NCBI GenBank assembly: GCA_965211775.1 | Contig: OZ242974.1 | Coordinates: 62,001-126,000 of the forward strand | Reading direction: 5' to 3' | DNA: 64,000 bases | Source: Thiodiazotropha sp040506975 | GTDB lineage: Bacteria; Pseudomonadota; Gammaproteobacteria; Chromatiales; Chromatiaceae | Made by a program: the position numbers and the translations under genes | Notes under the pieces: model-generated | Told to the model about the DNA's origin: nothing | The model's database searches: none | What the model saw: only the letters and a program-made list of their open reading frames with translations | Shown here: in pieces, positions 1-8,313 of the stretch | Numbering within the stretch: the first letter of the stretch is position 1 | How the letters are laid out: the number at the start of each line of letters is the position of its first letter

Positions 1-1130
1 AGCGGATAACTCAGCAACAACCCGATCAAGGCGGCTGATGGAGGGAACCAATACTCAACCCCATGCAGCAGCGCAATGGTAAAAAGAAAAAAGCCAACCA
101 GAAGAACCAGGGACACGAGCGGCGCCGCTCGAGTGGGAAAGCAGGGGTAGTGAACAAAAGGAAGAACAACCACCAGGGCGCTGCCCAACAAATGGGGCAG
201 ATAGGGTACCGGGGTAATCGCCTCTTCCTGTCTCAAACTCTGCAGGACATTGGCGATGATCTCCACACCGGGCATAGGCACCCCATAGCCGGACACAGGG
301 GTAGGCAGGGCATCGCCTATCCCAGTCGCCGTAACACCAACCAATACAACCTTGTCGCGGAAGAGATCGGGTAGAAAATCGCCATCGAGTACCTGACTGT
401 AGCTGTATCGGTGATAGTGACCCGCCGGACCGTAAAAGGGTATCAGGCGATGGGTATGTCGGTTGATTATGTGGATATTCGGCGCCTGCCGGCTGGTGGG
501 TGCGGTACGCATTCCCTCCCCCCCGGGCTCTAACCAGTTCAATAAAGACAGCATCAAATGCGGCCAATAGGCCTGGCCCAATCCTTCATAGAGAAACACC
601 CCACGGGCAATGCCGTCGGCATCCAGATCCATATGCACATGCCCCAGCCCCGCAGCCACATTTGAGAGCGCCGGCAACGGCATCGACTCCACCAACATTC
701 CTCCCTGCCGATGTTCTTCCAGAATAACCGGCATAAACACACGTTCACTGGCGGCAATTGCCTGGATCAGTTGGTTATCTGATTCGGGATCGATTCGGTC
801 TGGCTCGGCGAACAGGATATCGAGGACAATGGCTCTGGCCCCTGCCTGGGTGAGCCGGTCCACAAGTTTTGCGTGTGTCTGACGCGACCAGGGCCAACGC
901 CCCAGGGCTTCCAGGCTCTTCTCGTCCACCGCGACGATAATGATATCTTCAGCAACGGGTTTGGAGATAAAACCCATCTGTAGATCATACAACAGCAGAT
1001 CCCATCGCCAGAGCCAGTTACTGGCCGCCAACAAGCTGGTCAGCAGCAACATGATCAAAGCACTGCGTGTACGTTCTGAGTACGTCTTGGATCGTGTCAC
1101 CGCGCCTGTAGGGTTTATGTCATCCCTCAT
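1..1130 (-). CDS. CHASE2 domain membrane sensor protein (C-terminus beyond window)
   Basis: The frame is open from ATG at 1130 to the window edge, about 376 residues, so the output domain is missing. After a short basic N-terminus and a membrane segment (about residues 26-40) comes a CHASE2 domain. Its recognisable features are a strand reading IIIVAVDEKSLEALGRWPWS, then VLDILFAEPD, then KVVLVGVTATGIGD, followed by GVEIIANVLQ. Hydrophobic helices start near residue 315, the usual CHASE2 ending before a cyclase, kinase or GGDEF output; which one cannot be seen. CHASE2 is an extracytoplasmic sensory domain of unknown ligand. The gene starts 40 bp after the FecR-like gene on the same strand, a pairing common in proteobacteria. 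The start is not backed by a strong ribosome binding site. Confidence 0.85.
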   Translation of the reverse strand, partial: MRDDINPTGAVTRSKTYSERTRSALIMLLLTSLLAASNWLWRWDLLLYDLQMGFISKPVAEDIIIVAVDEKSLEALGRWPWSRQTHAKLVDRLTQAGARAIVLDILFAEPDRIDPESDNQLIQAIAASERVFMPVILEEHRQGGMLVESMPLPALSNVAAGLGHVHMDLDADGIARGVFLYEGLGQAYWPHLMLSLLNWLEPGGEGMRTAPTSRQAPNIHIINRHTHRLIPFYGPAGHYHRYSYSQVLDGDFLPDLFRDKVVLVGVTATGIGDALPTPVSGYGVPMPGVEIIANVLQSLRQEEAITPVPYLPHLLGSALVVVLPFVHYPCFPTRAAPLVSLVLLVGFFLFTIALLHGVEYWFPPSAALIGLLLSYP

Positions 1131-1170
1131 CTTTTACCTGTCATGGAAGCTCCACCATCACACTGCGCCA

Positions 1171-2450
1171 TCACCAAACAGGTATACCGATACGGTAAAT
1201 ATCGGATCGTGATAGATCATCGTTAATCGCAGATAGCGCCTCCACACCGATATAGTAGTGCCCTGGGGGCAAGGGATGCAAAACGAATGCGTTATCTTCG
1301 GACAACCTGGTGAAAAGCTTATCCTCAAGTTCGACATCTCTGGCAACAATCAACCTATACGCCCAAGCACCCGCTACCTGTGTCCAATGGAGATGGATAC
1401 CATGACGACTGAACTGCGGTCGAAAGAGCGTCGGCGCTGTCAGTGCTTCAGGCTCCACCCGCAGAGGTAACGGCGCCACCGCCTCCAGCGTGAAATTACG
1501 ATAAGCATTGAATCCCTCAAATCCCAATTCGTCAATACCTCTCAATGCGATTGTCCGTACTGATCCCCCCCGCAACCATCCCTTCCTCCCTGTTGGTGAG
1601 CTGATAGCGATAAGCAGCCGCCCCGACAAGCGGTGACCATTCAATCACTACGCCATTCATCGTGAACTGGTGTGTCATTTCCGTCAGATCCGGCTGTGCC
1701 AGCAGCGCACGCGGAGAAGACGGGGGCTTACCCTTTTCTATCAGAGTCCCCTCTCCCTGTTCAACCAATACAATCTCACCTTCAGCAGTGATGTTGCCCC
1801 CCCTCAGTCACTTCACTGCGGGTCTGTTCATCCCCGGCATCCGAAAAGACGCGAAACTCCGTGCCACGGACCATGGTCACTGCGGCCGGGGTATGTATTT
1901 CATATCGATATTCCGGCTTTCTAAGTGGCTTGATGCGATTCTCGATTCGCCCCCGTTGCAGGCGAATCCTAGTATCCAGCATACCCATGCCGTGAAAAGA
2001 TGAGAGTGCATCGAATACCACTTCACTCTCTTCGCCAATCAACAGTGTGGAATCATCCGCGAATTGTAATGAAACAGATGAATCGATACCGGTAATAATC
2101 CTATCGCCGGCATTGAGTATCGTGTCTGCAAGCAGGTCGATTGTCTCACTGGCTCCCATTCGCCGCAGTGAGGCATGCCCATAAACATAATTGACCTTTA
2201 CACCCGCAAGTACCTCTTTCAGCCAGTCGATCGGCACACGGATCTCAGTTCCAATCGGAATTTCCCTGTCATTGGCGATACCGTTGTAGATTTGCAATTG
2301 TTCAGGAGTGAAATCTGACTTGAGGAAACGTTCCGCGACGAGGGACAGATTCTCTCCCTCGTGAATGCGATAGGCCCAGTCTTCCGACCATGCCTGTCCC
2401 TTTATCACAACAAGGATGAAGAACAGGAGCGATGTGATGATTCTAGTCAT
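1171..2450 (-). pseudogene. LysM-FecR-type periplasmic protein, split by two +1 shifts in 7-G tracts
   Basis: The 5' part (2450-1782) encodes a signal peptide (ITSLLFFILVVIKGQAWS), a LysM-like segment (YRIHEGENLSLVAERF, with VPIDW closing it) and a FecR domain ending TMVRGTEFRVFSDAG. It then stops shortly after a run of seven G (minus strand; C 1797-1803). Reading six G instead would join the frame covering 1768-1574, which has VLVEQGEGTLIEKGKPP and then an FN3-like stretch. That frame in turn ends after a second 7-G run (C 1565-1571). Removing one G there joins the frame that runs to the stop at 1171 and carries LPPGHYYIGVEAL. Restored length is about 425 residues. The protein is probably envelope-associated and paired with the CHASE2 gene downstream. 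The breaks could be real mutation, slippage-based switching or sequencing error. Confidence 0.75.
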
Positions 2451-2621
2451 CTTGCCAGTTACTCATCGACCACAAATTGGATTTGAAGATCACTCAACCG
2501 GCTTCCGCTCCGGACCTTCGAAATGACCCTATGTGTTTGATTTCAGGATAATATTACTGGCGATCCATGCCGGAATCAGCATGCAGTAGGATATACCCGC
2601 TCAAGCCGGAATTCCAGCCAG

Positions 2622-3308
2622 CTACTCTTGCTCGGTCAGCTGCTCGAGACGGTAACCTTGGTGATAGACTGCCTTCAAACGCCATCCGTTCTCCGGTGTC
2701 AGACCGAGTTTACGGCGAAGCCGACTGATATGTGTATCCACGGTACGGGTCATCAGGCCCGGTCCAAATCCCCATATGCTCTCCAACAGATGGTCGCGGG
2801 AAAGCAGGCGGCCGATGTTGGTGAAGAGCATCCACGCCAATTGAAATTCCTTCTCCGTCATATCCACAGGCTCACCGTTCAAGGTGAGCGTTTTGTTATC
2901 CTTGTTAAGTGAAAAACCACTCACTTCCAAATGATCGCGCCGACCACTATGCCGCCTGACCAGGGCTTTGATCCGTGCCAGCATGATTTCGCGGTTGACC
3001 GGTTTCGCCAGGTAGTCATCGGCACCTTTTTCCAGCGCTTCGATGATATCAGCTTCACCATCCCTGTGGGTGATAAAGAAAACGGGTAGATCCCACTCCC
3101 GATCGCCACGCAACCAGGAGAGCACCTCTACACCGCTTTTTTCCGGCAATTCCCAATCCATTATCAATAGATCATAGGTTTCATGACGCAACTCATGCAT
3201 AAAAGCATCAGCATTATCAAACGCCCTGCAGACATAGCCTTCAGCTTCCAACCATTCCTTCATTACCGCTGACTGCACTTTATCATCTTCCAAATAGGCT
3301 ATTCGCAT
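2622..3308 (-). CDS. OmpR/PhoB-family response regulator
   Basis: 228 residues. The receiver domain (1-115) has the acidic pair at D8/D9, phospho-acceptor D51 in LLIMDWELP, T80 and K102 in the DDYLAKP motif. The winged-helix domain (about 130-225) contains MTEKEFQLAWMLFTNIGRLLSRD and the recognition region TRTVDTHISRLRRKLG. ATG at 3308 is chosen because MRIAYLEDDK is the natural receiver start and GGAG lies seven bases upstream; a longer frame to 3347 lacks these. No histidine kinase lies next to it inside the window, although the truncated CHASE2 gene two genes downstream could encode one. Target genes are unknown; the adjacent OmpA-type and LysM-FecR genes suggest an envelope role (inference). 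Confidence 0.93.
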   Translation of the reverse strand: MRIAYLEDDKVQSAVMKEWLEAEGYVCRAFDNADAFMHELRHETYDLLIMDWELPEKSGVEVLSWLRGDREWDLPVFFITHRDGEADIIEALEKGADDYLAKPVNREIMLARIKALVRRHSGRRDHLEVSGFSLNKDNKTLTLNGEPVDMTEKEFQLAWMLFTNIGRLLSRDHLLESIWGFGPGLMTRTVDTHISRLRRKLGLTPENGWRLKAVYHQGYRLEQLTEQE

Positions 3309-3539
3309 AGATGACTCCAAGGTAGTAAGGTCATACGATCCCGCCATACCGGTGAGGACTCAAACACACCGGGCAAACCAGCTGCGGCTGTTCGGGATTC
3401 AGCTGATCCATGCCTACTAACTGACCACTGCCTGGCGATGGTGTCAACATAAGTGTTCCCATAATACGCTGTAAGTTCCAGGCAACAGCATGACAAAAGT
3501 CAAGCTGTTGCCTTAATGAACATTGTTTATTGACAATAT

Positions 3540-4352
3540 TTAGTCAAGTTTCAACTCGGCACGCCGATTCTGCGCGCGTCCTTCCGCCGTTGCATTGTCG
3601 GCGATGGGAGAAGATTCCCCCATTCCCTTGGCGGTGAACAGTGTTCCATTCACTCCCTGTGCCTCAAGATAGTCAGCCACTGCTTTCGCACGCCTCTCGG
3701 AAAGGGACTGGTTATAGGTCGCGGAACCCGTGGAGTCGGTATGACCGATAACCTCAATCGATTTAATATCGGGGCGCGCCTTGAGTGAATCGGCAATATG
3801 ATTCAATGTGGATGTGTATTCGCCGCTGACCTTATCGCTGTTGAGTTCAAACAGGATATTCTGCAAGACGATCTGAACCGCACACCCGGCATCGGTTACC
3901 GTAGCGCCGGCAGGTGTATTCGGGCAGTCATCCTTACTGTCGACCACGCCGTCACCATCACTATCCAGTTCACAGCCACTGGCGTCGACCTTTGCGCCGG
4001 CAGGCGTATCCGGGCATTTATCACTGCTGTCGGCCACGCCGTCTCCATCACTGTCGAGGGCGCATCCTTTGTCATCGACCTTTACCCCGGCTGGTGTACC
4101 TGGGCACTGGTCCTTACTATCCACAACACCGTCATTGTCGGCATCGCCTTCAGCCTTTGACATTACCGGTTCACCGAAACAGCTGGTATCAGCCGGTGCC
4201 TTGTCACGATGGGAGGTCGCCCAACACTCACCATAACCGGTGCGCCAAACCGAATTAACGCTATCGTAGGCCAGTCCCTTTTCTGCCACTGCGTGACCGC
4301 TGATCAGTATCGGCGTTAAGGCCAGGGCTATGGCAATTCTTTTAATGTGCAT
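3540..4352 (-). CDS. OmpA-family protein with thrombospondin type 3 repeats
   Basis: About 270 residues. A signal peptide (MHIKRIAIALALTPILISG, likely cleaved after HAVA) is followed by three calcium-binding TSP type 3 repeats of the form DSDGDGVxDSxDxCPxTPAG. A C-terminal OmpA domain carries the peptidoglycan-binding signature GHTDSTGSATYNQSLSERRA. Such proteins lie in the outer membrane or periplasm and tether it to peptidoglycan. There is no room for a full eight-strand barrel before the repeats, so this is an OmpA-like lipid-free linker protein rather than a classical porin. ATG at 4352 is preferred to GTG at 4358 because GGAGG sits seven bases upstream. Confidence 0.93.
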   Translation of the reverse strand: MHIKRIAIALALTPILISGHAVAEKGLAYDSVNSVWRTGYGECWATSHRDKAPADTSCFGEPVMSKAEGDADNDGVVDSKDQCPGTPAGVKVDDKGCALDSDGDGVADSSDKCPDTPAGAKVDASGCELDSDGDGVVDSKDDCPNTPAGATVTDAGCAVQIVLQNILFELNSDKVSGEYTSTLNHIADSLKARPDIKSIEVIGHTDSTGSATYNQSLSERRAKAVADYLEAQGVNGTLFTAKGMGESSPIADNATAEGRAQNRRAELKLD

Positions 4353-4400
4353 AATCACACCTCCAGGTTTTTTAAAGTATGGATACGGCGACTACAATTT

Positions 4401-5219
4401 CTAGGCCGCCGTCGCTTGAATCATATGAATATCCCGTTGCGGATAGGGAATACTGATACCCTGCTTATCAAAAGCTGTCTTGATGGCTTCAAGCAGCGCT
4501 GCCCGCGTCACCCAGTAATCTCCAGACTTCACCCAGGGACGTACTGCAAAATCGACACTGCTCTCGCCCAATTCCAGCAACATGATCGTCGGCGCGGGAT
4601 CTTTTCGCACTGTGCTATCGGCATCGAGGATCTGCTGCAGCAGGTCTCTTGCCTTTTTAATGTCATCGTCATAACCGATACCGATCACCAGATCGATTCG
4701 TCTCGTATTCCTGGCGGAATAGTTGATGATAGTGCCGCTGTATATTTGCGCATTGGGCATAGTGATCTCGCGGTTGTCGCCGGTCTTGAGAACCGTGTGA
4801 AAGATGCGGATCTCCTCAACCACGCCGGACACACCGCCTGCTTCGACCAAATCCCCCAATTTAAACGGCCTGAAGATGATCAACATCACACCGGCAGCAA
4901 AGCTAGCCAGCGAGTCCTTCAATGCCAAACCGACGGCCAGGCCTGCAGCACCCAAAATAGCCAGTGCGGATGTTGTATTGACACCGAGTTGCTCCAGCGC
5001 GGCAAGCACCACTACCGCCAGCAGTACAGCGTATGCGATATTTCCGAGGAAACTGATCAGCATCTGGTCGATGCTTCCTCTCTCCATGAGCCTTTTCAGC
5101 GTACGGGTCAGCATTTTTGCTATCCATCGACCGATAATGAACACCAACAGTGCCATAACGATCTTGGTTCCCCAAGGAATAACGTAAGTGTCCAAAATAG
5201 TCTCTATTGTAAGATCCAT
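4401..5219 (-). CDS. MscS-family small-conductance mechanosensitive channel
   Basis: 272 residues from ATG 5219, which has GGAG seven bases upstream; the frame extends further but without a ribosome site. Three membrane helices precede the MscS pore helix, visible as AILGAAGLAVGLALKDSLAS, followed by the beta-domain signature FRPFKLGDLVEAGGVSGVVEEI and the soluble vestibule domain. Length and architecture match E. coli MscS (286 residues). It acts in the inner membrane as an emergency valve against hypo-osmotic shock. It is followed on the same strand, after 48 bp, by the OmpA-type gene, and both may be read together. Confidence 0.95.
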   Translation of the reverse strand: MDLTIETILDTYVIPWGTKIVMALLVFIIGRWIAKMLTRTLKRLMERGSIDQMLISFLGNIAYAVLLAVVVLAALEQLGVNTTSALAILGAAGLAVGLALKDSLASFAAGVMLIIFRPFKLGDLVEAGGVSGVVEEIRIFHTVLKTGDNREITMPNAQIYSGTIINYSARNTRRIDLVIGIGYDDDIKKARDLLQQILDADSTVRKDPAPTIMLLELGESSVDFAVRPWVKSGDYWVTRAALLEAIKTAFDKQGISIPYPQRDIHMIQATAA

Positions 5220-5398
5220 GAATCTTCTCCAGTCATTGTTGCGATACTCTCTCTGCTTGGCCAAATTGATGTACAACGCTTGTTGACCAGTCCGGCGATT
5301 GCCAGCACAAGTATCGCGCCTGCTGTTGCAGTGATCAATGACACGATCGACCCTTTGCTGCCGACCGCAAAAAAATCAAGAAGATATCCACCTATCAA
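5204..5398 (-). pseudogene. Possible remnant of a GlsB/YeaQ-type membrane protein (C-terminal part)
   Basis: A 64-codon frame with a TTG as its only possible start encodes IGGYLLDFFAVGSKG followed by a single hydrophobic helix, ITATAGAILVLAIAGLV, then NKR. This resembles the last two thirds of the YeaQ/GlsB transglycosylase-associated family (GG-x-hydrophobic, G, then AxxGAIxVLxI and a lysine). The family's N-terminal helix is missing and a stop lies seven codons upstream. A different minus-strand frame (about 5560-5400) is open just before it, so a frameshift is possible. The 3' end overlaps the MscS ribosome site. Family assignment is tentative. Confidence 0.3.
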
Positions 5399-5605
5399 TG
5401 CGGGCTGCCCAGATTATTCATGGGGCTGGATCCCAGCGCGTTTATGCCGCGATAAAGATCGACAGCCGCCCAGCCAGAGAACACGGCCTTCAAGGTAAAA
5501 TACAGTCCATTCAAGAACGGCTCGGAGAGGTTAACCTCAATCCGGGCATCGAGCCTGAATGAAAGAACTGCAAAGCTTTAACTGAACCACGGTGAGAACA
5601 ATAAA

Positions 5606-6331
5606 ATGAATACCGAATCATCAACGGAAGAGCTGTTAAACGATATAAACAAGCTATGGTCGGAAAGCTATCACGGTTTACTGTCTACTCATTCAGTGAA
5701 ATACCAGGGTTACCCCTTTGGTTCACTATTGCCCTTTTGCCGCGACACGAAGGGCAACCTTCTGTTACTGATTTCTCACCTGGCGCAACATACAAGGAAC
5801 CTCGAACACGACCCTCGCTGCTCCCTGACACTGACTGGCCAGGGAGCTGGCGATGTGCAGCAGCTGGCGCGACTTACTTGCCTGTCACAGGCCGAAACCG
5901 TCAATTCAACTGCCGCAGCCGAGCGATACTTCCGTTTCTATCCGGATGCACGCCGCTATCGGAAAGAACTCAACTTCCGTTTCTATCGCCTGGATGTGAA
6001 ACACTATTACTATATCGGCGGATTCGGATCTGCCCGCTGGTTTGATCCAAGCCGTATCCCGCCGCCCATCCCCTTTTCAACTGCGGATGAAGCGGAACTG
6101 CTTTACCAGTTGAACGCCCACAACCATGATCTGCTGAAACAACTGCTCCATAGCAACGGCATACCGGCCGATACCCCCGTCGAAGTTGTCGGTCTTGATC
6201 CCTTCGGGTTGGATGTCCGCCTGACCACAGGCTTGAGGCGCCTCCAGTTTAAAACCAGTTGCGAAGATAAGTCAGCATTCCTGAAACACATTGTTGCAAT
6301 CTCCAACACTTCCACATCAGAAACGCCTTAG
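5606..6331 (+). CDS. HugZ-like pyridoxamine 5'-phosphate oxidase fold protein
   Basis: 241 residues. The N-terminal split-barrel region (about 10-155) shows the PPOX/HugZ signatures KYQGYPFGSLLPF, LLLLISHLAQHTRNLEHDPRCSL and FRFYRLDVKHYYYIGGFGSARW. A C-terminal domain of the DUF2470 type follows (AELLYQLNAHNHDLLKQLL ... VGLDPFGLDVR). HugZ proteins bind heme and some degrade it in the cytoplasm; others in the family bind flavin. The heme-ligand histidine cannot be assigned with certainty by eye. The gene stands alone: a hairpin follows the stop, and the next gene is a TusE/DsrC-type protein 111 bp downstream. Confidence 0.85.
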   Translation: MNTESSTEELLNDINKLWSESYHGLLSTHSVKYQGYPFGSLLPFCRDTKGNLLLLISHLAQHTRNLEHDPRCSLTLTGQGAGDVQQLARLTCLSQAETVNSTAAAERYFRFYPDARRYRKELNFRFYRLDVKHYYYIGGFGSARWFDPSRIPPPIPFSTADEAELLYQLNAHNHDLLKQLLHSNGIPADTPVEVVGLDPFGLDVRLTTGLRRLQFKTSCEDKSAFLKHIVAISNTSTSETP

Positions 6332-6336
6332 ACCGG

Positions 6337-6365
6337 ACCCCTAAAAACCAGGATTTTTTTGGGGT
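6337..6365 (+). terminator. Hairpin after the HugZ-like gene, possible terminator
   Basis: Five bases after the TAG stop, ACCCC-T-AAAAA can pair with TTTTT-T-GGGGT across a short loop, giving a 10-bp stem with one mismatch. There is no T-run after the stem, so termination efficiency is doubtful. Confidence 0.35.
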
Positions 6366-6442
6366 GGAAACAGACTGGTATTTCACATTAAACTTCGCCT
6401 CGAAAATAACCTACCTTTTTAGTTGGTAATAGGAGCGGTAAA

Positions 6443-6742
6443 ATGAATACAGAACTACCTGAGCGCGATGGAGACGGTTATCTCACCGATCTGAACGCAT
6501 GGACCCCGGAAATCGCCAAAGCCATGGCAGAAGACGACGAGTATGAACTCACCGATGAGAAGTGGCGGCAGATCATGAAAGCTCGGGAGTATTATGATGA
6601 GTTCAACGTAGTGCCGCCTATCCGCAAATTCTCAAAATATCTAGGCGCTGATCAGAAAGCTATGTTCAAACTTTGGCTTACGGGTCCGATGAAACCGATT
6701 ACCAAGTATGGCGGGCTGCCAAAACCCACCGGCTGCGTCTAA
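6443..6742 (+). CDS. TusE/DsrC/DsvC-family sulfur relay protein, single C-terminal cysteine
   Basis: 99 residues, with GGAG seven bases before the ATG. The DsrC fold is recognisable from DGDGYLTDLNAWTPEIAKAMA, the EYYDEFNVVPPIRKFSKYL helix and the C-terminal arm GGLPKPTGCV. The penultimate cysteine (C98, CysA) that carries sulfur in this family is present. The second redox cysteine of true DsrC, about ten residues upstream, is replaced by threonine (ITKYGG), as in E. coli TusE, which also has TK at this place. It should therefore act as a persulfide acceptor or relay, as in tRNA 2-thiouridylation, rather than making the DsrC trisulfide with DsrAB. No tusBCD or dsr genes are adjacent, so the partner is unknown. 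Confidence 0.93.
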   Translation: MNTELPERDGDGYLTDLNAWTPEIAKAMAEDDEYELTDEKWRQIMKAREYYDEFNVVPPIRKFSKYLGADQKAMFKLWLTGPMKPITKYGGLPKPTGCV

Positions 6743-6767
6743 TAATGAGTTTTTCATCTATGACAAA

Positions 6768-6802
6768 CCTCACCCTGCAGGTTTCCGAAGCGTAGGGTGA
6801 GG
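6768..6802. repeat. Perfect 9-bp inverted repeat between TusE-like and EgtB-like genes
   Basis: CCTCACCCT (6768-6776) and AGGGTGAGG (6794-6802) form a perfect GC-rich stem with a 17-base loop, 25 bases after the TusE-like stop. No T-run follows on either strand. It could be a terminator helped by Rho, an mRNA-stabilising hairpin or an operator. Confidence 0.4.
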
Positions 6803-6896
6803 CATGACGTACTATAATCTGAGAACTGCCGGTAGACTTCCCCCCAATATATCCCTCCGTTAACATAGCCAGCTTTGTCGAACGGAAAAGGGTGAT

Positions 6897-8102
6897 ATGA
6901 CCTCAACCACACTGCTTGGCCAACTGAGCAGTCTGCATGCATCGCAGATTGAACTATTGACGTCCATTCCAGACGCAGATTGCGCCAGACGATTTCATCC
7001 ACGACTTGCCTCACTCAACTGGTATTTCGGCCGTGGCGTCTATCTGGAACTGCTATGGCTCAGAGAGCGGTTGCAACGCGATGACGACCTTTCCATGAGA
7101 GTTGAACAACTCTTTTCTCCGAATGCATTGACCCTGGAACAACAATGCAGCCGGTTGCCACCTGTTGATCACCTGATCAACTGGGGTTCGGAGATCCATG
7201 ACGAACATCTGCGCAGACTGGCCACTCCATCTGCACTGCCCGATCATCCCTGGCTCCACCATGACAGGCTCCCCTGGTTCCTGCTGCAAGAGCAGGCGAA
7301 ACTCTATGAAGCCATGTTGATACTCCTTAACCAGCGATCTCTCCAGGAGCGGGATCAGGCATATCAATGCAAGGAACCGCTTGAACCCGGCATACCCAAA
7401 TGGGAAACCAGGGAGATTTCCCAGGGACACTACCGCATCGGCGCCCGGGATGAACCACGCGCTTACGATAATGAGCTGCCACCACAAGCCGTTGAACTCA
7501 GCAGTTTTCGGATAGCATTGACGCCGGTATCAAATGCGCAATATCTCAGTTTTATGCAGGCGGACGGTTATAGCGATGAATCTCTGTGGAGTAACGAAGG
7601 TTTGCAGTGGCTGAATCATCATGGTCACAGACACCCCGAATATTGGCGGCAGGATCATAGAGGTGGATGGTATGAAGTGGCTATCAATGGCATCTCCCAC
7701 CTGCCACCCCATGAACCGGTCACCGGCATCTCCCACCATGAGGCCCAAGCCTTCTGCAACTGGGTCGGCGGCCGTGAAAACGGTGAATTTTCAGGTGCCG
7801 TGATCCAGCATGAATATCAGTGGGAATTGGCAGTGCGCACGGGTGTTGTGAGCCAAATGGGACGCGCCTGGGAGTGGTGCGGTAACAAATTTCACCACTA
7901 TCCCTCATTTCAACCCTTTCCCGATGACAGGGTTTCGTCCAAGGCTGTTGACGCTAAACACTACTCTCTGCGGGGTGCCAGCTTACACACACAACCCATG
8001 CTGCGTCGCGCCAGTTTCCGTCACTGGGCATTGCCCTCTGACCACCACCAGCTCACAACCGTCCGACTGGTCTTCCCGCCACGTCATCAATGGACTTCAT
8101 AG
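6897..8102 (+). CDS. EgtB/SUMF1-like protein with DinB-like N-terminal domain, iron ligands replaced
   Basis: 401 residues, ATG preceded by AAAAGGG. Two domains are visible: a DinB_2-type helical domain (about 5-155) and a formylglycine-generating-enzyme-like C-type lectin domain (about 175-395: FRIALTPVSNAQYLSFMQ, PVTGISHHEAQAFCNW, EYQWELAVRTG, AWEWCGN, LRGASLHT). This is the layout of EgtB, the iron sulfoxide synthase of ergothioneine synthesis. The three histidines that bind iron in EgtB align to other residues here: the LAHIG histidine is R in WYFGRGVYLE, and the HEHQH pair becomes E and L in QEQAKLYEAML. It is probably not a classical EgtB catalyst, and may have another metal site or be a binding protein. 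No EgtD-like methyltransferase is nearby. Confidence 0.8.
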   Translation: MTSTTLLGQLSSLHASQIELLTSIPDADCARRFHPRLASLNWYFGRGVYLELLWLRERLQRDDDLSMRVEQLFSPNALTLEQQCSRLPPVDHLINWGSEIHDEHLRRLATPSALPDHPWLHHDRLPWFLLQEQAKLYEAMLILLNQRSLQERDQAYQCKEPLEPGIPKWETREISQGHYRIGARDEPRAYDNELPPQAVELSSFRIALTPVSNAQYLSFMQADGYSDESLWSNEGLQWLNHHGHRHPEYWRQDHRGGWYEVAINGISHLPPHEPVTGISHHEAQAFCNWVGGRENGEFSGAVIQHEYQWELAVRTGVVSQMGRAWEWCGNKFHHYPSFQPFPDDRVSSKAVDAKHYSLRGASLHTQPMLRRASFRHWALPSDHHQLTTVRLVFPPRHQWTS

Positions 8103-8190
8103 GCCTGATATCAGAACTTTGTAGCCCCCCGCCCTCGGGAACGGAATTCACCAATTCGACCACCCACCCACTGTTTAAGAACGAATCAAC

Positions 8191-8217
8191 TAAAGAATCG
8201 GGAAAAACTGCCAACAA
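8191..8217 (+). promoter_or_regulatory. Sigma-28 (FliA)-like promoter, now cut off from its gene
   Basis: TAAA (8191-8194), a 15-base spacer, then GCCAACAA (8210-8217); the FliA consensus is TAAA-N15-GCCGATAA, so six of eight -10 bases match. The outer IS1380 element starts nine bases later. Removing that element and one target-site copy would place the promoter about 40 bases before the small flagellar-like gene now starting at 11383. Confidence 0.55.
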
Positions 8218-8313
8218 ACGGATTAGCCCCAATATTTCACGCATTAAAAAGGCAAAATCCTGATACTTCGATATAATTCAGTTGCTTACACTGTAATCGA
8301 AAGGATTTTGCCT

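Noticed and set aside
4347..5498. Long plus-strand open frame of 383 codons
   Set aside because: It lies antisense to the MscS gene, whose conserved motifs and ribosome site are clear; the plus-strand translation is low-complexity and matches no family.
5338..5562. Plus-strand 74-codon frame upstream of the HugZ-like gene
   Set aside because: No ribosome site or family resemblance, and it overlaps the GlsB-like remnant on the other strand.
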